Source of the DNA: Alviniconcha marisindica
Lineage: Eukaryota > Mollusca > Gastropoda > Provannidae
Direction: 5' to 3'
Assembly (NCBI GenBank): GCA_018857735.1
Contig: JABMCL010002980.1
Coordinates: 322,501 to 386,500, forward strand
DNA length: 64,000 bases
Shown: piece after piece, positions 37,801-51,724 of the stretch
Position numbering within the stretch: position 1 is the stretch's first letter
Layout: each line of letters opens with the position of its first letter
The notes under the pieces: model-generated
What the model saw: the letters and a program-made list of their open reading frames with translations, nothing else
Told to the model about the DNA's origin: nothing
The model's database searches: none
Translations under genes and position numbers: made by a program

Positions 37801-40800
37801 TCCCGTGCAACCGACCCGCAGTGAGGTGAAAGTGGATTAAATTTATACAATTCAAACGAGCTGACTTTCTTACTGCGCTGCATCACGCCCATTTGTGTCG
37901 TGAGCACTTCAGTGAGTGCGATTTCGCAAACCCCATGGAATACCGCATGGGGTTGCTTCGAAGCTGACACGATGTTCCAGTACTCTTTCAAAATCCTGCC
38001 TGACAGGCTCAAACTGATACGGCTGTATCCTTGTGGGTCTCTCAGGCAAAGTATCAGTTTCGTCTTTGGAACTCAAGCTGGCCACTTTGCAGCGACTCCC
38101 CAGAGTGACGTAGTAGGCATATGGTCACGTGATTTGGGCGTCATGGCGACGCTTTTGGTACGACAGAAAATGCCTTTTTTCATGCATTTATAACCCTCAG
38201 ATCAGTTTCACCTACATCATCGTTCTCAGCGAGTTTTAATGGAAATCGTGTCAAAAATTACCCCTAACCTTGAACCTGTCCTTTAAGGTGTGCAGCACCA
38301 CTGTATGATTCCTACAGTTATCACCACAACCTGCAGTCTTAAAGCATAGGCAGCCCCATCATAATGGGGTTTCTTCAATACAGGGCAACCCCACAAGTCC
38401 GGGCTGGCCCAACACTGATCACTATAGTCACATTTTTCATGCAAGTCACAGAACCTTGGGCGAGGAAGAGAAACATGATGGCCTATTAAAGGAACAACAG
38501 TAATGGTCAGATTACTGAACGACAGTCATTAAAGGAAAAGGAGGATTTTTTTTGGTGGTAAACCCATTTGAAAAAAACAAACATGACAGTAGGTGTGCTA
38601 TCACAAAGGAGGTAGAACAAGAAGTGAATATAAAAGACAGAAGGAATGCAAATAGCAAAAAAGGAGTTATCTTTCAATACAGGGCCTCCCAGATCCCTTT
38701 TAATAATAATAAATCATAATTAAAGTTTTTATAAAGCACAAAATCTCATTTGTAGAGACTATACCAAGCGCATACATACATACACACACACACAGAGGCA
38801 CCAGCAAACATGCGTACATGACATACACACACAAACACGCGCAGACTATACAAAGCTTAATTTACACACAACTCAAAAAAGGGGAAGCCAACACAGTTTT
38901 GAAACGGATGAAAGCAATGCTTTACAATGCCACCATTTACTGACATACAACAGCCCTGATCAGAGGCTGCTGGCATTGCTTTTATTGGTACCTTACTGTC
39001 TCTAGCCATAATGTTAAACAAAGCGCCTGTTAAAGAGTCCCATTTTAGGATTACTTCCAGCTGTCATACTCTTCACAACATGACGAACTCCACTGTTGAA
39101 ATCCCCAAAGCCAGAGTGCATTGGTCAACCCTCACTCACCTGCCGTGCGGGCTCAGCAGGGTGGCTTCCAGCATCACTGCGGGGTCGAGACCATGCATTC
39201 TCTTTGGGGGGTGGAGCCGGCACCATCTTGCGCTCCTCCTTCGCTGGGGGTCTGGAATCCTTCTCAGCAGAGTGGGAGTCGTCTGATGTGCGGGAGGTTT
39301 CGCTGTCTCGTCGGGCCGTACCTATCATCAGAGGTCAAGGCTGTTCTGTTACTGGAGATGCTCGTTACGCAACACCAACTGACCGTCAATTAGAATACAT
39401 ACAAGAGCTCCCAACCGAGTGATAGCAACTGGCCAGTTTACTGTTGTAGCTGTTCATGTTTCATCAACTGGAATTTAGAACTGCTTTTTATGTGACGCCT
39501 TACTAAAGGGTTGCTCGTTACAAGACGCCAAATGAATAGCTGCTTATTACTATAAGCACCAGCTGACTGGTTTTACCACTAGAGCTGCTCATCATGTGAT
39601 ATCCACACACTGGCTTTGCTACTGGAGCTGCTCATCATTTGACATACACAGACCGGTTTTACTACTAGGGTGGTTCATTATGTGACATCAACAGAGTGGT
39701 TTTACTGCTGGAGATGATCATTATGTGACACCAACTGACCGGTTTTACTGCTGGAGCTGCTCAGGCGTCTCTCCCTGCCGGTTCCTCTGCTGCCATCTGA
39801 CCGATCAGAGTCTCGGCGAGTGCGTGCACCTTCCCGCGTGTCTTTCATTTCCCGTAAGTCCCTGTAGCTGCTGGAGAGAGTATCAGTCACACATGTAGTG
39901 GGCACACACACCAGGATACAGACACTGTATCAGTCACACAGGTAGTGGGCACACACACCAGGATACAGACAATGTATCAGTCACACATGTAGTGGGCACA
40001 CACACCAGGATACACACTGTATCAGTCACACATGTAGTGGGCACACACACCAGGATACAGACAATGTATCAGTCACACATGTAGTGGGCACACACACCAG
40101 GATACAGACAATGTATCAGTCACACAGGTAGTGGGCACACACACCAGGATACACACTGTATCAGTCACACATGTAGTGGGCACACACACCAGGATACAGA
40201 CACTGTATCAGTCACACAGGTAGTGGGCACACACACCAGGATACAGACACTGTATCAGTCACACATGTAGTGGGCACACACACCAGGATACAGACACTGT
40301 ATCAGTCACACATATCGTGAGCACACACACAAGGATACAAACACTGTATTGTCACACCAGTCACATATGTAAACAGCACACACACAAGGATATAGATACT
40401 GTATTGTCACATCAGTCACACGTGTTGTGAGCACACACATGAGGAGGATACAGATACTGTATTGTCATATCAGTCACACATGTAGTGTGAGCACACACAC
40501 AAGGATACAGATACTGTACTGTCATATCAGTCACACATATAGTGAGAACACACACAAAAGGATACAGATACTGCATTGTCATACCAGTCACACATATAGT
40601 GAGAACACACACACACAAAGATACAGATAATTCAATGTCAGTCATGTAGGTTGTACCAAGGGCAAAACACAGTGTAAATCAGCATAAAGACTGCAGACAA
40701 TAGCAAGGGCAATAATTGAATGGCTACGTAATCTGCACATGGGGCATCCTCACACAATGTTGCTTTAACCCTAACATTCTGGCCCGAGTCAACATGACAT

Positions 40801-43800
40801 CAATAATGAGTCAGTAGCCTGCAGCTGGAGGAGGACAGTTACGCAGAAGTAATGCAAAATGAAAATGCAAAGCCCTCATCCTTTCCTAGCAGAGAAGCCT
40901 CGAGTTAGGATAGAAGAGCAAACCAATCCCTAAACGTAACCACTCAAACCTTTCCCTCAGGTACTTTTGTTCCCCCTCAGCCTCGGGTTAGAACAGAACA
41001 GCAAACTCGTTCCTAAAGTAATCACTCTAACCTTTCCCTCAGAAGAGCCAAGCAGTCACTTTTTGGACCCCAAATATAGCTTCATCGCAGTTCGATGAAT
41101 GCCCCGAACTAGGTTCGTGAAGCAAACGTTTGCCCAATTAAGAACAGGCTTAAGACTAAGGGTAACCACTCTAACCTTTCCCTCGGGTAATCTGTTCCCC
41201 CCTCAGCCTCAATTTAGCACAGAAGAGCCAACCAGTCGCTAAGACTAAGAGTAACCACTCTAACCTTTCCCTTGGGTAATTTTCTTTCTCCTCTGATGTG
41301 AAATGGGAGGCGGCATCCAGCTTCTTCATCTTCTCTTCAATCTCACGCTCCTTGGCTGCTGTGTCAACTGGTTTGGCAGAGCCAAAGATGGAGGACTGAC
41401 GAGAGGCCTCAGAGGGAACTTTCTCCACTGGCTTGGTGCGGGGCTGCAGGTTGAGTCGTGGACGTTCTCGTGCTGTTTCTGTTGAGTGGCAATCATGAAG
41501 ATAATGATGCAAACAGCACAAACCTCAAGTATATTATTACAATTGTTATGGGGAAAAACACGCATTAAAAGATGTTTTTAAAAGTTCAGGAATTGTCATT
41601 TCCTAAGGTTTTCACATATGCTCCATCTATAACATGAAAACAGAGTTAAAATTTGTAGACAGTAATGTCATTTGGTCATCAGAAAGAACACGACTGATAG
41701 CAATACCAAACAATCAAAACTAGAAGGTTCCTGCAGGCTGCACGACCACTTTCCAAATCAGGATTTCAGACAGCCAGCAGAACCACCCACCCTGGTCAAA
41801 ACTTGCAAACCCAGTATGTCATCACCACCATCTTGTAGGCTACAAGCTAGGTTAAACAAAATCATCCTGCCTCTATATCAAAGTCTTACCTTGGCTGCCA
41901 TCTCTGCTGCCACCCTTCTCGCTTCTATCTTCCCTGTATGCACAAAACAACAAGGCATGGTTCAGCTAGAATGATATCACTGTCATTTCAACACACAAAT
42001 CAGACCCTGCTCACCTCTCTCACTACTTACTGTCTTCCCTGTGTGCACACACACAAACACGGTATGGTTCAGCTAGAATGATATCACTGTCATTTCAACA
42101 AACAAATCAAACCCTGCTCACCTCTCTCACTACTGTCTTCCCTGTGTGCACACACAGCTAGAATGCTACCTAGGTCATTTCAACAGACCCCGCACACCTC
42201 TCACTACTGTCTTTCTTGTGAATGTGTACAACAAGTGTACTAGTGTACAACACAAGGTACGGCTCAACTAGAATGCATTTTCAGCACACCAAACACAGTC
42301 CCTGCTTCCACCCAGCCTTCTCCCTCCTGTACATACACACACACACACACGCAATGGCATACACACACATCAGGCCAGGTGCAAACAGAATATTATCAAC
42401 ATGTAAATCACAGTCCCTGCTTCCATCTCCCTCTTGCATACAGTCACAACTGAACAAAGCAAGGTTCAACAAAAAACTGTCCACAGGGAAATACTGCCAC
42501 GCCTTGCGGAATAGCAACCCATACTTCCTATGGGAAAATTCCCCATTTAACACAGTCAACCATACAGTATACCCCAGTTGATCTGCTTTCTTTTTTAGGG
42601 TTATTATTTTCATTCACGCAACAGTGACATGGGGAGCTGCTGCACGAAGCCAACGCACCTACAGAACCAAATTCACTGCAGTTTGTTTACAAAGCTAACA
42701 CACGGGATAAAACCTCCCCACTGAGAAACCAACAGCAATAACAGTCTGATCAGCTCACCTGTATGATGGACGACCACCTTCATCGTCACGACGATAGCCA
42801 CCATCTCGACGACCTCCATAACCTGAAATAAGGGTGGTGGTAGATGAAAAAAAAGTATTTATCTGGTATAAAATGTATCATGTGACATACTCTTAGTCCT
42901 ACACTTCTGATTTTCTGAATTTAGGTAGATCTTCAGGTTTTTCATGTTCAGCTACCAGGTACTACCACAAATTTCGACATTCGAGTCTATACAAAACAAA
43001 AATCAGAAACACATTTGCTATCTGAAGATTAAAGAATCTCAGTAAAATACAAGACAATTTGCTATGCACAAAATACTCAACTTTGCCTGGTTTTTGTACA
43101 ACTCTGTCCAAAAAACAACAACTATCATGTGTCAAGGCAGCATGTGTTTTTTCTCTCTCCAGATTACTGGTGAAAAAAAGTCTAAAATTCCAACACTGAG
43201 AGTACACTGATTTAGTAACACAGAAAGCAAAAAATAATTCCCCATATGTTCCCCTTCAGGCCAAAACTGCTGAGTCTGACGTAAGCAATTTTACCCATCT
43301 ATCACACAGAATCTTCATTTAGTCATTAACTAACACTTTGGGAATCATTGCATAATTCCACAACCTTAGCTTCAATTATCAATTCAAAAAACAAACTCTT
43401 CGAAACAATGACTCTGAATGATTTTAAAAACAATCTCTTCTGGTCAGGATATTAGACACAGACAGGAATGAGAAACAGCTTAGCTATGCAGAGAAGACGA
43501 ATCCTAGGCTGTGTGCAGTAAGTTAAAACAACTCACCCCTCTCATCGTATCCAGAGCGACCACCATAGCGGTCATTGAATCCACCGCCCCCCCTATCTTC
43601 GAAGCCACCTCCACGGCGATCATCCCTACGACCAAATCCACCTCCATCGCCGTTGTTGCGATCGCGGTCACCATAACGACCACCACTTCGGTCACTGAAT
43701 CCTCCAGAACGATCCGAGAACCCCCTGTCCCTGTCACCGAAACCACGACGGTCTCCAAAGCTGTCTCTGTCACCAAACCCACTGTTGCGATCTCGATCGC

Positions 43801-46800
43801 CATAGCGTCCACCACTCCGGTCACTGAATCCCCCACCTGACCGATCAGAAAAGCCTCTGTCCCCGTAACGATCACCCCGGTCACCGAAGCCTCGGCGATC
43901 CCCAAAGCCACCACCTCTGTCATCATCTGAAACACACAGGGGGTCATGTGACAACCAACTATCAAACAGGAGCCAAAGCCAGTGCATACCCCCCCCCCCC
44001 CTTTTTTTTGTTGTTGTTGTTGTTCGTGTTGATGTGCATGCTGCAGTAAAAATGTGCAGAAGGCAAATTTCAGTCATAAATGAACAGTTTTTGCTTTGCT
44101 TTCTTGCTAGTTCCTTTCCCATTCAAAGTGCATTACTGGATCAATGCCAATGTGTCAACAGAATAATGACAGTGTCAGTGGATCAATGCTGTCATCTGAT
44201 CAATGCCGGTGTGTAAATGGATTGATGACAGTGTCAGTGGATTGATGTTAGTGTGTCAAGCGATCAATGCCAATGTGTCAAGCAATTAATGCCAGTGTGT
44301 CAACAGATCAGTGCCACTGTGTCAGAGTGGACCAGGATGAGTCACAAAGTGTGTCAATGTCTATCCCCAAAGGAGGACAAAGTAAACATGCAATACACAC
44401 ACACACACACACACACACAAAGAACACCCCCCAAAACCCTGTACTGCTGAATGTCAACAGATCAATGCCACTGTGTCAGAGTGGATCAGGATGATGACAC
44501 AGTGTGTCAGTGTCTATCCCCAAAGAAGGACATGCAATACACAGACACACAAACAAGAACACCACCCAAAACCCCGTACTGCCGAATGAAGGAGGGTCTC
44601 GCTTTCTCCAGTCGCCCTCTGTGCGATTTGGGTCTCCTCCCCCTCCGCGCCAGTCGTCACGATCTGTGCAAGGAACAAAATCACAGTTGCAGCATTTCTC
44701 TCACATTCAGGCTTCAGAACAAGCAAAAATCAATCAATCAAAATGACTGCAACATAAAGATCATCAAAATCCTTCGATTTTAACATCCCATCAACCACAC
44801 ACGGTCACCTCAGGAAGAAAAGGGGCATCAGGACCAAATAAAGTCAGTGTGAAATACCAGAGCAGAATGTAACGTTAAAGGGCGCACAAAGACCAAAGAA
44901 AACCACACTTAAAGTACCTCTGTAACAGTATGTAACATCAGGACCAAACAAAACGAGATCACTAAAAGTTGCCAACCAAAGATGACTCATACAGTCATAG
45001 ATCCCTTTTCTGAATTCAGCAAAGTGAAATGCTCAAAATCAAATCTTGGGTCATCCCACAAGCGGCGAGTAGATAGTTCAGTTGGTAGAGCATCTGACTG
45101 AAAAGCCAGGCGCAATACTGACTCTCTTACAGAGTCCGTACAGCCCCAGAGTGCTATCGCATGCATCAACATCTGTGTGCACATTAAAAATCCCACGCTG
45201 GTACTGTGGTAGCCATACCATTGTTTGCACACAGCAGACTGCTTTTTTTTAAAGTACTTCCTTGTCCCTTGCAGGAAATTCAGTTTCTTTCTTGGATGCA
45301 AGCAATAATTTCAATTTTGATAAGAAAACAAAGTAACTGACCGCTGCGGCCAAAATTGTCGCCACGCTCACGATCACCTCCACTTGATTCCGCAAGATCC
45401 ACACGCAGCTTTCGACCGGAGAACATCTGTAGAAGATAACATCCACACAATTGCAGACCATGACACAAAGCTTCTCATCTCTACACATCCAGGGAGTAAA
45501 GGTACAAAATGACATTCACAATCACACCACAAAGAAACTGCCATCAACAATGTGGACATTCACCGCTGATGAAGATGACGACTACCTCTTGGAGCTGCAA
45601 AACCTCTACACACAGCTTAGTGTAACTAAATACAGGTTTAGAAACCAAAAAGCAAGACAGAATGTCACTGTCAACTGCCATTCGTGTGCACACACTGGAC
45701 TCTCTTCCAGCCCCTACACTCTGCTGACATCGGTCATACCCATTCACTTTTTGTAGCAGAGCAGGGAGACTGTCGACAAACATGACTGATCTCATTTTTT
45801 TCTTTTTTTTACTGTGTTTGTTATAGAAAAGGACGCTTGGCTGTACTGTCCTGCCTATACAGAAAGGATCCAGTGACAGTCAGAACAGGTACAGATGGAC
45901 ATTTTTTCCCATTTGAGCAGAGGAGGGGGGGCACTAATGAAGTGGTCCAGTCAACACAGAAAAGGACAGAGCAGGTACAGACTGAGTTTTTTTTCTTTCT
46001 GTTTGAGTGGAGGAGGGAGAGGGGAGCTAGCAAGGTGGGAACAAACCCAGAACTTGATGAAGAGGCATTTCCCCAGTCAACGCTCTAAACATGCAAGGGA
46101 AGAATACATTTTACAGGGGCGACTGACGTAGTTTATTCCACACAGCAGAAGCTGTGGGATCTAAGCAAAGTTTTGCTGGTATCTTCAAGGGACCACCATA
46201 GGCTCTAAACCGCAACCTGGGTGCCAAATTAGCCAGCTTTCAGTCACTACTACTGGTCCAGTCAACAGGCTGTTGCATAAAACTAATAATGTACATTTAT
46301 CATGTGCTCATCAACACCCTGCGCACTCACACCATACCTATTAACCTAAATACAATATTATATACACACATAGAGGACAGTCCTACCAAAACAATTTACA
46401 TAAGGCATTATATGGAAACACACATACACACATACAATGACTAGCAGAAACTGGGTAGTAATATTAGTTGGGGTGGAAATACTGTGAGAAGAGGAAGGTT
46501 TTTGGTTTGGCTTTAAAGGATGACATGGTTGAGCAGTATCTAAGGTCTTGTGGGAGTGAATTCAAAAGGTGGGGTCCAAAGCATGAGAAAGTGCGAAAGC
46601 CATGAGTCTTGCGTTTGTGTTGCTGGATTTTCAATGTGCGGGTGTCAGAAGAAGACGTAGTGTACGAGACAGAGTGTAGACATGTAGCAGTTCAGAGGTA
46701 AGCAGGACCAAAACCATTTATAGCATTGAAACACATATAAGGGACTTTATACTTAATACACTGTGAAATGGGAAGCCAGTGCAGTTTTTCCAGGAGTGGT

Positions 46801-49800
46801 GCTGAGTGGTGGTGGCAGGGTGCCAAAAGGAGTCTTGCAGCAAAGTTTTGAACTTTCTGGAGAGGCTGGATGACAGAATTAGGGATACCCATGAGGAGAC
46901 AGCTGCAGCAGTCAAGCTGTGAGAGGATATAGGAAGTAACAAGAGTCTTGGCTGTATCTTCAGTGAGAAACCTGCAGACTGAACTAATGCATTTAAGCTC
47001 CAAATAAGCAGTTTGACAGATTTTTATGACGTGATTCTTCATGGACAGGTTTGAGTCAAAAATGACTCCAAGGTTCCCGGCAGAATCAAGGGAGATAGAG
47101 TCAGGGTGGGAAACTGGAAGGTTTCAAGGAAGACAAAAAGGGAAATACGTAATAAATACTGCACCTGAAGGGACAGCAAACACACAGTGCCGGAACATCA
47201 AACCAGAAGCACAACAGTCCAATGTCTTACCTCCTCGTTGACGCTGAGGGCGTTGATAAGAGCTTCTTTGGTGGCAAACTCCACATAGCCAAACCCGCGC
47301 TGGCGCCCATTCTCATTTGGTAAACGCACATTGGACACCTGTAAAACACCCCCCAAAAATGTATATATCTGGAAGCATCCCCTTGCAGCATTAGCAAGGA
47401 TTCACTGATAGGTTCATCAATGCAGCAGCTCAAGTCCATGATGGTGGCTCATGCAGGTGGAATTGATTCGAGAAGCAGGTAAACAGGACCAGAAAAATAA
47501 CAGAATAAAAAACAAAATTAGGCAAATAACAGAAAATGTTTGCAAATAGCAGAAACTGATTTCATGTTTTCCCTGAGAAACCGACACCCACAGAATGCAG
47601 GATCGAACTTAAAGCATGTACCAGAAGAAACCGATGAAGAGAAAAGAAAGCTGAGCAAAGTGTTAAATGCAATTCACATCATGTTATTTGCACTTTGCAG
47701 GATTTTGCATTTCTGCTCAAGTATTAAAAAAATTTAAACACACCCACCAAGCACTGAACACAAGTCACAACACTGTACCTCTAAATTGCGCCCTTCAAAA
47801 AATTCTGCTATCTTCTCCTCAGACACATCATAGGCAAGGTTTCCCACAAATGCGGTGTATGGCGGTCTGTCCGGAATACGGTCCACATCCACATCTGGTC
47901 CACGTGCTGCCTTGGGAGCCGTCGGCAGCTTGGAGCGGTCAAACGTGGGGCGAGGATCATCTCCGTCTGATGGTCAATGCAATGTCAAAAACAATATCTT
48001 ACTGGCCCAATATATCATCTGGAAATCACTGATGTCAGTTTGCACACAGTTGTGTAGCATTAAAAAAAAGCATCATAGAAGCCTTCCAACAAAGATTTTT
48101 GTCCCTTGTGCTTTATCATTTAATTTTAAGGGGAAATTATACACACACCACAGTATCAACACACACAAAAGAATGATGTGCATTGTTAAAAATCCCATGC
48201 TCACCTTTCAACAAGACTCAGAGAAGCCCTAACCTAATGGCCGGAGGCACGAAAACAGCAGCACAATAATCAGAATGATGACTGGTTACTCCTAACAACA
48301 AAAATCAAATCCAGATCACTAAACGAGACACCTGGCCTCCAGTGTCTTCCAATCACACACTAGTCTCCTCCCCACCAGTGCTTCACGCAGAGGACTAGAC
48401 ACTCTGTCCAGTGCCCTGCTCTTCCAGTTCCAGACTCACCGTCCACATCAGCATTCTCCATCTCTGCCGCCCAGCTGCTGCTGCCGCTGGTTGTCACAGG
48501 GGCTGGCACCGACCCATCCTCATTCTGTAAGAACTCAGTCAGAGACTGGGTTTTACCCTTTGACTTTATTTTCTTTTTTCCAGCTGCAACACAGTATAGT
48601 GGCACTGCCTGAAGTGGAAGCAAGACACTGCTCATTAATCAAGAAGAGCTATTAGTTTTACACTAAGATGACAAGCAATCAATTAAATTTAAGTGTAAAA
48701 CTGGAGAAAAACACACACAAAGTGTTTATTATCTTGATTAAATGCATGCTACAGTCACATGAAGTCAACTGTGAGTAATCGTTTTAGTGTATAGTAACCA
48801 TACAATGATTAACACAAGAATCTAAAAATCACAATTTGCAGTTTATGCTGGCGTTTCTGACAATGACACACCTGTAACCTTGAAACAACGCCATGGTCAA
48901 CGTACTTGGTACGAATCACCAGACAAGAATGAAAGCCATAATCACGCAAAGTTTGAAAGACCTCATGAAAAGAAAACAGCATCCAAAAAACACACAACAG
49001 CACGATGTTAGTTTTTGCAAAACTGGTAAACATATCAAATGTTATTTCTCTTAAAAATCATGTACATGTTACATTACTATAGCAATTAATGAAGCAGCAG
49101 CATCAATCACAATCTTGTGACCTCTAAGAACTGGGAAACTGAAGATTTGGTATATATATAAAGTTTCACATAAATTGGGATGTCGCCCAAACTTAAAACA
49201 ATCAAACTATAACTTATACAACTAGGAGAATATCTTTTTCCACATGGTCATAATTAAAGTACTGATTTAAAAAAAGAAAAGCAAGATCATCTACAACAGA
49301 GCGAATTTGGATGTTCTTGAACAAAATCATCAGTGCTGAAGTTGTCAAAAGTAAAACACGTTTACCGTCAGTCCCTGAACAGACATCAGAACGCTCAAGG
49401 TCATTTGAAGTACAGAGAACTGAGAAGCCCTTGAAGTGAACTACACAAAAATAAAACTCTGCTCAAACAAGAAGAATTTTGTTAAATCCCTGTGGACGAT
49501 TGTTTGCTTGAATTCAGTCACCTCATTAAAAAGTAATTCTGGGCAAGAAACTTTGCAATGCCAGCCAGTTAATCTTAAAGTGCTCCAGTGCATTATAATA
49601 TGCTGTAAAAAATAAAATATTCCACAAACCAGATTGCTTTCTTACATGTTGTATGTTAGGTCAAAATGTTGCAGTGGGGAAGGGGGACGGGGAGGGAAGG
49701 GGCCAAGTGATTTGGGAGTGATTGTGCCTGTGACTATCACTGGAGGGAGGAAAGGGAGATGGGGGGTTTTTCTGCCAGCAACTGTCACTAGAACTTATAA

Positions 49801-51661
49801 GATATATATAAGAATGCTGGAGCTGTGGAAAGAAAAGGAAATGCTGGGGTGGTGGAAGGAAAGGGAAATGCTGGGGTTATGGAAAGGAAAATGCTGGCGT
49901 TATGTAAAGAGAGGGAAATGATGGAAGTTATGGAAAGAAAGGGAAATGCTTAAAAATTTAAGTTGAACAATCAACATCAATTCATTCATGTGTAATCAGC
50001 TGCCTTGTTTGTAGGGGTGTCCACAGGGTAACCGACTTGGAAAAATTTCCAGTTCGAGTCTCCAAGGATGAAGCTCCTTGGAGACTCAAACTGGGAATTT
50101 TTCCAAGTCGGTTACCCTGTGGACACCCTTACAAATATTTTACAGTGATGCAAATTGCAATCAATGTTTCAAGCAAATTTTCATTAACAGGACATCATAA
50201 AAACATTGAGCAATAATTTTATCACATATTATATATTTTAATAGTTATGCAGTAGTATGTCTGTATGTAGTGTATAAGCAATACATCCCAGTAAATTTCA
50301 GTTCACCTTTCCAAGACATGGCTATAACCTGGACAAAGGCAAAGTGTGCAATGGTGTAGTTAACAAGCAGTAGTACTTGTGCTTTATTATCAGTCTTCTT
50401 TCATCCGCAGGTGCCCTTGTGCAGTTGACCCCAGTTTGAAATCAAAGAACAAACCAGTCTCCTTGACTTCTCACCAACTCAACTCAAGCGGAACCCTTTA
50501 GTCTAGAGTTAAACCCAGACAAAGTGGCAGGGTACAGCAAACTTATCATCTGCTTTTTCTAAGTCCAACCAAGACATACAATAGAACACAATAAGAGTGT
50601 GAAGCATGGATTTTAGAATCACCCTGTCTCAGTTAGTAGTAAGTAGAATAATGTTTTAAACAGTTAAACTTAAAAGAATTCTTAAGGTTAAGGAGTCAAC
50701 TCTCACTGTTTCAAGGTGTTCCCCCCAGGTTGCACGAATCCAAAGACAGGTCTCTCCAAGTGTCAAATGACATTACATAAATGACGTGAATGTTTTATGT
50801 TCTACAACATGTCATTTGATCACCTCTATGAAAAGTGTGACACATGCAGAACACAAAACATTCACATCGTGACATGCCATGTATTTGACATAATATTAAT
50901 AATTATTTGTTCAAGTTTAGTAAGAACCTTGTGTCTGTTTCAACACTCTCCATTCAAACTCTGCATTGGACACAGACAGTGGTTAATGATTTACAGCAGT
51001 ATTCCATTTCCTTGAGGACATTTTCACATTTCTATGCAGGAGCACGTTGACAGAACAGGTATACACACTGTTAGTATTCTTGATCAACAGATATGATTGC
51101 AAGACTAAGAGTATGACTCAAGAGACATATCTGTCACTGCCACCGATAGCTTGGCCATCCTGCCCTTACATCAACTCAAAATGTAAGCAGCCAAACAAGC
51201 ATGACGTGCAGCATTTGCTAGATGAAGATGCGTTACAGTTAGAAAAGCAGCAGCAAAATCTTACCATTAGCCAATCATCTTCAAATACATTTGGGAGAAA
51301 CTGCAAAGCTTGCTGATCAAAGGCCTCAGCATAACTGGTTCCACTAAACCTGCACACTAGTTTTTATATCTGTGCTTACTCTGTTCACCCTATTCCACTG
51401 CGTTTGCTCAGTAACTTAGATATTATAATATATATATAATATACATATGATGGATATAATAGATTAACACTTGACAATCCAAAAGTGCAAGCCAATAACT
51501 TAAGTTATAAGACTGAAAGAATAACCTTTACAGTTTATAGCTACTTCTCTTTTCTTTAATTTTACGTTAAAATTCAAATTAACATAAGAACTCAAAACAG
51601 AAAACCTACCTTCATAAATTCACACCATTATCATCCTATGAGGTATGATTAAACTTAAAAA

Positions 51662-51724
<63 letters not shown>

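Noticed and set aside
39881..40330. Regular ~47-bp repeats resembling a CRISPR array
   Set aside because: Contiguous tandem units without unique spacers.
45065..45120. Possible tRNA gene (GTTCAGTTGGTAGAGCATCTGA)
   Set aside because: Good D-arm-like start but no proper T arm; shares a long body with 33283-33480.
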